Assembly (NCBI RefSeq): GCF_040802235.1
Contig: NC_133174.1
Location: 139,119,213-139,183,212 of the forward strand
Direction: 5' to 3'
DNA: 64,000 nucleotides
Origin: Manis javanica
Lineage: Eukaryota > Chordata > Mammalia > Pholidota > Manidae
Both the position numbers and the translations under genes were made by a program. Within the stretch, counting starts at the first letter, position 1; the number at the start of each line of letters is the position of its first letter. This document shows, one piece after another, positions 58,082 through 64,000 of the stretch. The notes beneath the pieces are model-generated. The model was not told the DNA's origin. It was given only the letters and a program-made list of their open reading frames with translations, and did not search any database.

Positions 58082-58690
58082 GCTTTGTGAGATCAGGAAG
58101 GGCCAGGCCAGGCTAGCATTGCTGCCGCAGACGATGCTGCCACCGTGGCCCGTGCAAGTTCTAGTGGAACGTCCCTTGGCTTCTGCCCTGAGTGACGTCT
58201 ATGCACCCTGTCCCATCTGGGTTGTCAAACGCCAGTCAGTGAACGAAGCGGTGGAGGGCAAGGCTGGGGCAATTTATCTTCCTTTATTTTTTGTATTTTC
58301 AGATTTTACTTATTTTAGAAAGTTTCTTATCATCAGAATCGAATTGTAGATTGACATTGCTCACACATTTACTGCTGTTTATCTGGTTGATTGGGAATAG
58401 TTTTGCTATTTTGTAAAACAAGATGGAAAACCTAATATATTCTGTGTAGCTTGTAAATTCCTGTGACATTAGAATAAAAATGTCATTGGAAATGGGAACA
58501 AATTTAGCAGTGAAATACGGAAAATAATTTAAATGGTTGATTTTTGTATTCTCTTATAATTTTTAGTCTATAGTTGTATGAAAAAAGATACATATCTAGA
58601 TTTTCTTAGCTTCTTCAAGGATGTAGAAGAAATTAAATAGTAATATATGATATTCGTGCTCCCTGGCTCATTTACTCTCCCAAAGTACCC
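58082..58690 (+). other. MAGE 3' UTR, unit 2
   Basis: It starts with the non-translated remnant of the old C-terminal tail (58,082-58,195, still similar to copy 1) and continues as the MAGE 3' UTR with AATAAA at 58,473-58,478. Confidence 0.7.
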
Positions 58691-60605
58691 GAGCCTCTGC
58701 TCACTGGAAGGCCCTGTGTTAGCGGTGGGCCACTGGGTAAGCAGGACACCCCCACTCCACGCACCCACCTAAGAGCCATAGTCTAGGAGCTGCTGCCCTA
58801 TAAGGAAGGTGGGAGGTGTGCCCCAGGACCACAGAACCTTTAGCAAAGGAAGGGGTGAGCAGGCGTGGCTGCAGGGGAGGGCGTGCAGTCCCCATGCTCC
58901 GAGCTGGGCCGTCAGCAGCTTCAGGCGCTACCATTCCTCCTGCGGGATCCAGTGCAGTGAGGCTGGGTGGGGGCAGAGCCAGCATGGTGGATGGCGAGCT
59001 TAGGGGTGAGAGGCAAGGCTAAAATGCAACGTTGATCTGATTAGTCCCTTTCAGGTCTTGGGCAAACCTGGTGAGGTCTCCTTGGGGATGGCAAAGTGGT
59101 GCCCTGGGCTCTCGCCCTGGTGACATTGAAGCCAGTGCCCACCACCCTAGGTGTGGCATAGCCATCTGCAAGCATTTGCAGAGGCATAAGTGTCCCGCCC
59201 TTTGAAGTGATGTCCAGAAATCACTGGTGGGCCGTCTTCTCCCTGGCCTGGGAGGGCGAGTACTGAGTCCCTGGAAATGACACTGTTATCGGTGGCCCTG
59301 AATTCCCCTTAACCCATGGTAAACAAGGGTAGAGGTCCATGGGGACGAAATGAATCAAAATCGGTGATTTGAAGGAAGAAAAGCTGCCCAAGAGGGAAGA
59401 AGTGGGACTCTGACTCCCGTTCTGGGAGCCTGTAGGACGTTGCTCCAGCTGGGGAAGCGACCCAGCCCCGCAAAGTGAGTAAAATATCTTCCGGGAGGAA
59501 GGTGGGCAGAGCTGCAATTTGGGGTGAGTGCATGTTCAGTGGCCAGTTGAGCTGCAGCTTCCCCAAGATGTCATGGGAAGAAATCCTTTCCCGAGGAGCA
59601 GGTGTTAGAGGCTGGGGTCCCAAGAAGACGAGAAAGCACCACCCCTCGGTAAAGAGCCCATCTGTGCTGGGGTCCGTGTGCTCAGCTGGGGCACAAGTGT
59701 GTGGGCCCACAGCAGTGACTGTCAGGTTAAGAGTGTGACCTTGCATGGAAAGCAGGGCCTGCTGAGCTATTGGAGGTTATTGCCCTGGGAAATGCAATAG
59801 GGGCCCTGGAGGGAAGGGGGTGTCCCCCCTGCTGAGATGCAGACAATGATTTGAATCTTAGTTGTGAGCCTGGACTTCAAGGACTGCCACAGAAGGTGGG
59901 TGGGTGTGTCCTAACAAACGGGCACAGCTGCGTGTGCGGGGCGTCTACTGTGCAATGGTGAATAGCATGGACGTCATGTGCTCGTGCACGTCCGTCTGGA
60001 CTCTCGCCTGGCCTCGCAGGGACACTGCACTGGCAGTTCGCTCGTACTTGGGGGGGTGGCCAGGTGATGACTCCTTGCCTCTCCAGTTTGAGCAGAAGTG
60101 TTGTTACAGCCCTTACTACAAGAAGCACCCCAGGGGCCGTGCATTACTTCTGGGGCCATGAGGCCATGGAACACAGGGCCCACTGGTTCCCGCATGCCCG
60201 GGGCTGCAGTCATGGCCATTGGACCCTTAGACGAGACATGCTCGGGCAGGGGCGGACGCCTTCAACACAGGAGCCCCCGCACAGGAAGCTGGCTGCAAGG
60301 ACTCCTTCAGTGTCCTGCCCCCTTCGGCTCCTGAGTTACCGGGAGGCATGTGGCTGGAATCAGAGTCCTGCTGCTCTGCAGCCCAGCCTTCCCATGAACT
60401 CTCTATGACCCCCTTTGCTGATCTGTCAACTGGCCCCAGGGACAGGTTGAGGTGCTCATGTGATGTTACACAGCATGTGCCCCATGCCTAATGCCTGGCC
60501 CAGGCCCACTGGTCTGTAGGCACAGCTACCGATCCTGTGTGCCTCAGGCGCACCTTCCTGGGTATGGTGAGGACTCAGCACCAGTGTGTATGTTCTGGAC
60601 CCCGT
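58691..60605. other. Unidentified duplicated flank, unit 2
   Basis: Same as 51,561-53,480. Here the minus strand has a 145-codon open frame (59,309-59,746) of which unit 1 retains a shorter 99-codon version (52,298-52,597). No domain recognised; I do not call a gene. Confidence 0.5.
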
Positions 60606-60699
60606 GCCACCTCCTGCCATGCACCCAACATTCAATCCTCCACATCTCCCTTTCTTCCCCCCACTGCCCCACCTCTCCACACCCCAGCACCGCACCACG

Positions 60700-60954
60700 T
60701 CCACTAGGGACCTGGGGAGCCAGAGGCCTGGGCCTCGTGAGCCGAGGCAGGTGGAAGATGGTGGGGTTTAAGGGAGGCCCAGGGGGAGGAGCGAGGAACG
60801 CCCGGAATCCTTGTGCGCTCCTCCTGGCAGCCTCCAGGGGACGCTCCGACCCCGCATCCGGATGTGACGTCATTAGCCTTCTGCCCGGGAGGCCTGAGGG
60901 ACGGGATGGCCTCGGTTTTGGACTACGGATTCACGTCACCCGCAAGGACTCCAG
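60700..60954 (+). promoter_or_regulatory. MAGE-A promoter and first exon, unit 3, eroded
   Basis: The ETS-CRE pair is intact (CATCCGGATG at 60,855-60,864, TGACGTCA at 60,865-60,872). The GC box has become GGGGAGGAG and several CpGs are lost (for example ggttttggactacgg replaces ggtgtcagacgccgg). The donor is kept: CTCCAG|GTAGAA, exon end 60,954. Confidence 0.7.
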
Positions 60955-61998
60955 GTAGAACCCGATGGAGGCCTGAGGGCCCCCGCCCAAGAATCCTGGG
61001 TTGCCATGCCTTCGCTCAAAGAAGCCCTGGGAGGGTCCTCAGGCTGGGCACCATGACGCGCGTGCCACACCCATGTCCCCGCCCACCATTTTGAATCGTG
61101 ATAGAGAAGGACTTGGTCTGAGGAGGGAACCCAGGTGGGCCGAGGGCGGGGGCGCAGACCCACCAGGGGTGAATGGGAGGTCAGGAGGGAGGGCTGAGGG
61201 TGTCCTGGAACCCACCACAGGTGCAGCCCTCTGCTCTGGGCACCTCCGGTTTGGTGCCTGTTGAGACCGCCGCAGATGTCACACAGGGGTGTGTCTGGAC
61301 AGGGGGTCCTTGGTCTGAGGAGGGAACCCAGGTGGGCAGAGGGCGGGGGCACAGACCCGCCAGGGGTCAATGGGAGGCCAGGAGGGAGGGCCAAGGGCAT
61401 CCCCGGAGCCCACCTCAGGCCCTGCTTTCCACCGCCCTGGGTACTCCTGGGCCTAGTGACCTGTTGAGACGGCCGCAGACGACCCCCGGGGGTGTGTCAG
61501 GGCAGGGAGGGCCCCGGTCAACATTCAGAGGATCCCAGGCCCTGCCCGCGTTGGGGGTGAGGACCCTGAGGGAGGAGGGGAAGGGGCCCCAGACGAGCCG
61601 CCCCTGCCTGTCAGCCCTGACTTCCTCCTCCGGGCCTCAGAGGGACTGGGGACTGGGACCGGCTTAAGGAGCAGGGCCGCCCTTGGGCAAGGGACCGCCC
61701 CTCCCGTCGGCACTGGGAGCCCCGAGCTGGGATGGCAGTCCTGGCAGCGAGGTGCCCCTCAGGCCCTCTTTCAGGGAATCCAGGAAGCGGCCGGTGAGGA
61801 AGGCGTCGGTGTGAGGCACGTGTCCTGAGGTCGCAGACCCGCAGAGGCCCAGGCCAAGCCAGGAGTCAAGGTGGGGCTCCCGACCTCGCCGTGTTCCCAG
61901 GGCTCTCCTACCCCACACAGCGGGTCCCCGTCGCCCAGGCCTCCGACGCCCCCTGTCCCCCCGGGCACCCACCTCCTGCTGTTTCTCCTTCCCTCCAG
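60955..61998 (+). other. MAGE leader region, unit 3
   Basis: It includes a 197-bp tandem duplication (61,113 and 61,310 starts). Near 61,691 the sequence changes from unit-2-like to unit-1-like. The coding-exon acceptor CCTCCAG is present (61,992-61,998), as in unit 1. Confidence 0.65.
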
Positions 61999-62012
61999 CT
62001 GCTCAACAAGTC

Positions 62013-62992
62013 ATGGCTGGTCCTCCCCCGAAGCGACGGCGCTACCTGCCCGAGGAAGGCCTTCCGACCCTCACGGAGACCCAGGGCCTCGTGGGTGCAC
62101 AGGACCCTGGGGCGACAGAGGAGGTTGCTTCCTCCTCCTCCTCCATGTGCTCCGCCTCCTCCCCCTACTCCCCCTCTTGCTGTCTTGTTATCTCAAGCCG
62201 TGAGGAAGAGGTTTCTATGGTCTCACCAACCCCGGGTCCGCTCCAGGGCCCTGAGCGTGCCTGCCCCTCCCCCGCTGCCTCTGTCTCTGTGCCATCCACA
62301 CAATCTAATGGTGGCTCCGGCAGCGCAATGGAGGAGGGTCTGGGCACTTCACAGGTCCCTCCAGAAGGCAGCTCCTTTCCCAGTATCGTGATTCACGACA
62401 GGGCAGCTCAGCTGGTGGCCTTCCTGCTCCTCAAGTATGTTGCCATGGAGTCGACCACGAAGGCGGAGCTGCTGGAGGTGCTGGGCCAGGATCACCAGGA
62501 CCAGTTCCCTGTGATCTTCAGCTGCGTCTCCGAGTGCTTGCAGCTGGCCTTTGGCATCGACGTGGAGGAAGGGGATCCCAGCGACCACTCCTACATCCTG
62601 GTCACAGCCCAGGGCCTCACCTACAGCGGGCAGCTGACTGATGAGCAGAGCCTGCCCATGAGCAGCCTCCTGCTGTTTCTCCTCAGCATAATCTTAATTG
62701 GGGGTGGCATGGCCCCTGAGGAAAAGGTGTGGGAAATGCTGGGTATCATAGGGATATTTCCCGGGAGGGAGCACGTCAACTTCGGGGACCCCAGGGAGCT
62801 CATCGCCCAGGTCTGGGTGAAGGAGCAGTACCTGGACTACCAGCAGGTGCCGGACAGGGATCCCACTCTCTTCCATCTGCTCTGGGGCCACAGGGCATGG
62901 AGAACCACATGGTGAAAGTCCTGGAGGGTATGGCCAACATCAAAGTTAGCACCCCTAATGCCTCTCTGACCTGCTATGAGGAGGCTTTGTGA
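62013..62992 (+). pseudogene. MAGE-A family gene, MAGEA10-like, frameshifted (copy 3)
   Basis: The reading frame opens at the same ATG and continues for 300 residues to TGA at 62,913-62,915. Compared with copy 2, four bases are missing at about 62,896 ('cagggc' then 'atggag', where copy 2 has 'cagggcgcacatggag'). The true frame then ends in five unrelated residues, late in the MAGE homology domain (which starts near residue 130). Beyond the deletion the old coding sequence remains open in another frame to TGA at 62,990-62,992, so the shift is probably recent. The N-terminal half resembles copy 1 (the SPYSPSCCLVISS linker) and the C-terminal half copy 2 (QFPVIFSCVSECLQL). Copy-specific changes, such as LIGGGMAPEEK, REL and KEQYLDY, also occur. 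A truncated product lacking the last part of the domain is possible, but I would score it as a pseudogene. Confidence 0.82.
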
Positions 62993-63580
62993 GATCAGGA
63001 AGGGCCAGGCCAGGCTAGCATTGCTGCCGCAGACGATGCTCCCACCGTGGCCAGAGCAAGTTCTAGTGTAACGTCCTCTGTCTTCTGCCCTGAGTGACGT
63101 CTATGCAGCCTGTTCCCTCTGTGTTGTCAAAGGCCAGTCAGTGAACGAAGCGGTGTAGGGCCAGGCTGGGGCAATTTTTCTTTTGTTCTTTTTGTATTTT
63201 CAGATTTTACTTGTTTTAGAAAGTTTCTTATCAGAATTGAATTGTAGATTGACATTGCTCACACATTTACTGCTGTTGATCAGGTTGATTAGAAATAGTT
63301 TTGCTATTTTGTAAAACAAGATGGAAAATCTAACATATTCTTTGTAGCTTGAAACTTCCCATGACATTAGAATAAAAATTTCCTTGGAAATGGGAACAAA
63401 TTTAGCACTGAAATACGGAAAATTATTTAAATGGTTAATTTTTGTATTCTCTTATAATTTTTAGTCTATAGATGTATGAAAAAAAGATATATATCTAGAT
63501 TTTCTTAGCTTCTTCAAGGATGTAAAAGAAATTAAATAGTAATATATGATATTCCTGCTCCCTGGCTCATTTACTCTCCC
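62993..63580 (+). other. MAGE 3' UTR, unit 3
   Basis: Old C-terminal tail remnant followed by the MAGE 3' UTR, with AATAAA at 63,371-63,376. Confidence 0.7.
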
Positions 63581-64000
63581 AAACTCCCCGAGCCTCTGCT
63601 CACTGGAAGGCCCTGTGTTAGCGGTGGGCCACTGGGTAAGCAGGACACCCCCCCTCCACACACCCACCTAACAGCGATAGTCTAGGAGCTGCTGCCCTAT
63701 AAGGAAGGTGGGACGTGTGCCCCAGGACCACAGAACCTTTAGTAAAGGAAGGGGTGAGCAGGCGCGGCTGCAGGGGAGGGCGTGCAGTCCCCATGCCCCA
63801 ACCTGGGCCTTCTGTGGCATCGGGCGCTGCCGTTCCTCCTGTGGGATCCAGTGCAGTGATGCTGGGTGGGAGCAGAGCCAGCCTGGCCGATGGCGAGCGT
63901 AGGGGTGAGAGGCAACGCTGAAATGCGACGTTGCTCTAATTAGTCCCTTTCGGGGCTCGGGCAAACCCGGTGAGGTCTCCTCGGGGGCGGCAAGGGGGGT
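63581..64000. other. Unidentified duplicated flank, unit 3 (partial)
   Basis: Start of the flank seen at 51,561 and 58,691; it continues beyond the window, so a further unit or the end of the cluster may lie to the right. Confidence 0.6.

Larger units (their letters stand above)
55333..60605 (+). repeat. MAGE-A segmental duplication, unit 2
   Basis: It is collinear with unit 1 (47,678-53,480) except for small gaps, the main one being the missing 49,640-49,962 equivalent just upstream of the coding exon. It joins unit 3 at about 60,605, where flank sequence jumps directly to the C-rich promoter-side tract. This head-to-tail junction supports tandem duplication. Confidence 0.9.
60606..64000 (+). 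repeat. MAGE-A segmental duplication, unit 3 (cut by the edge)
   Basis: It begins within the C-rich tract (about 100 bases instead of 500) and continues as promoter, leader, gene, 3' UTR and duplicated flank up to the window edge. Similarity alternates: leader near 61,600-61,690 is unit-2-like, 61,691 to about 62,290 is unit-1-like and the rest is mainly unit-2-like. Confidence 0.88.

Overview
The window is nuclear DNA from a placental mammal and almost certainly part of an X chromosome. It holds three tandem MAGE-A genes of the MAGEA10 type. About two thirds of it consists of LINE-1 fragments, with ancient L2, MIR, hAT (MER20, MER5A) and Tigger relics scattered between them. I saw no Alu, rodent B1/B2, ruminant, carnivore or horse SINE. 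The species is therefore probably outside those groups, in a lineage with little recent SINE activity, but I cannot name it. There is no bacterial, phage or CRISPR material.

Layout. Bases 1-21,000 are gene-poor: L1 pieces in both orientations (1-3,815 and 8,521-15,690), with L2, MIR and DNA-transposon relics between. At about 21,640-22,420 lies a CpG island with a purine-rich tract and a good splice donor on the minus strand. It looks like the promoter and non-coding first exon of a minus-strand gene whose body lies to the left, possibly beyond the window. GABRA3 is a candidate by context only. Bases 23,000-41,760 are again repeats: a Tigger element, a large L1 block, a solo retroviral LTR, L1s nested in L1s, and an L2-type LINE relic. 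Bases 41,760-47,680 are mostly single-copy DNA with no gene I recognise, plus a degraded L1.

From about 47,680 to the right edge there is a tandem segmental duplication. Each unit contains a C-rich tract, a CpG-rich promoter with a GC box and an ETS/CRE composite site, a first-exon splice donor, a G-rich leader, one uninterrupted coding exon for a MAGE-A protein, a MAGE-type 3' UTR and about 2 kb of unidentified downstream sequence. Copy 1 (coding 49,977-51,071, 364 aa) is intact, with a complete MAGE homology domain and a MAGEA10-like C-terminal tail. Copy 2 (57,092-58,081, 329 aa) keeps the MAGE domain but stops before the tail, and it lacks the coding-exon splice acceptor seen in the other two. 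Copy 3 (62,013-62,992) is a mosaic of copy-1-like and copy-2-like sequence and carries a 4-bp deletion that shifts the frame late in the MAGE domain. Copy 3 runs off the right edge.

How it works together. MAGE proteins of this family bind RING E3 ubiquitin ligases through the MAGE homology domain. They are normally expressed in the male germline and silenced elsewhere by methylation of CpG-rich, ETS-dependent promoters. The three conserved promoters fit that picture. The cluster reads as a small lineage-specific expansion caught in the act of duplication, gene conversion and decay: one intact gene, one shortened gene and one frameshifted gene. All functional statements are inference from family knowledge.
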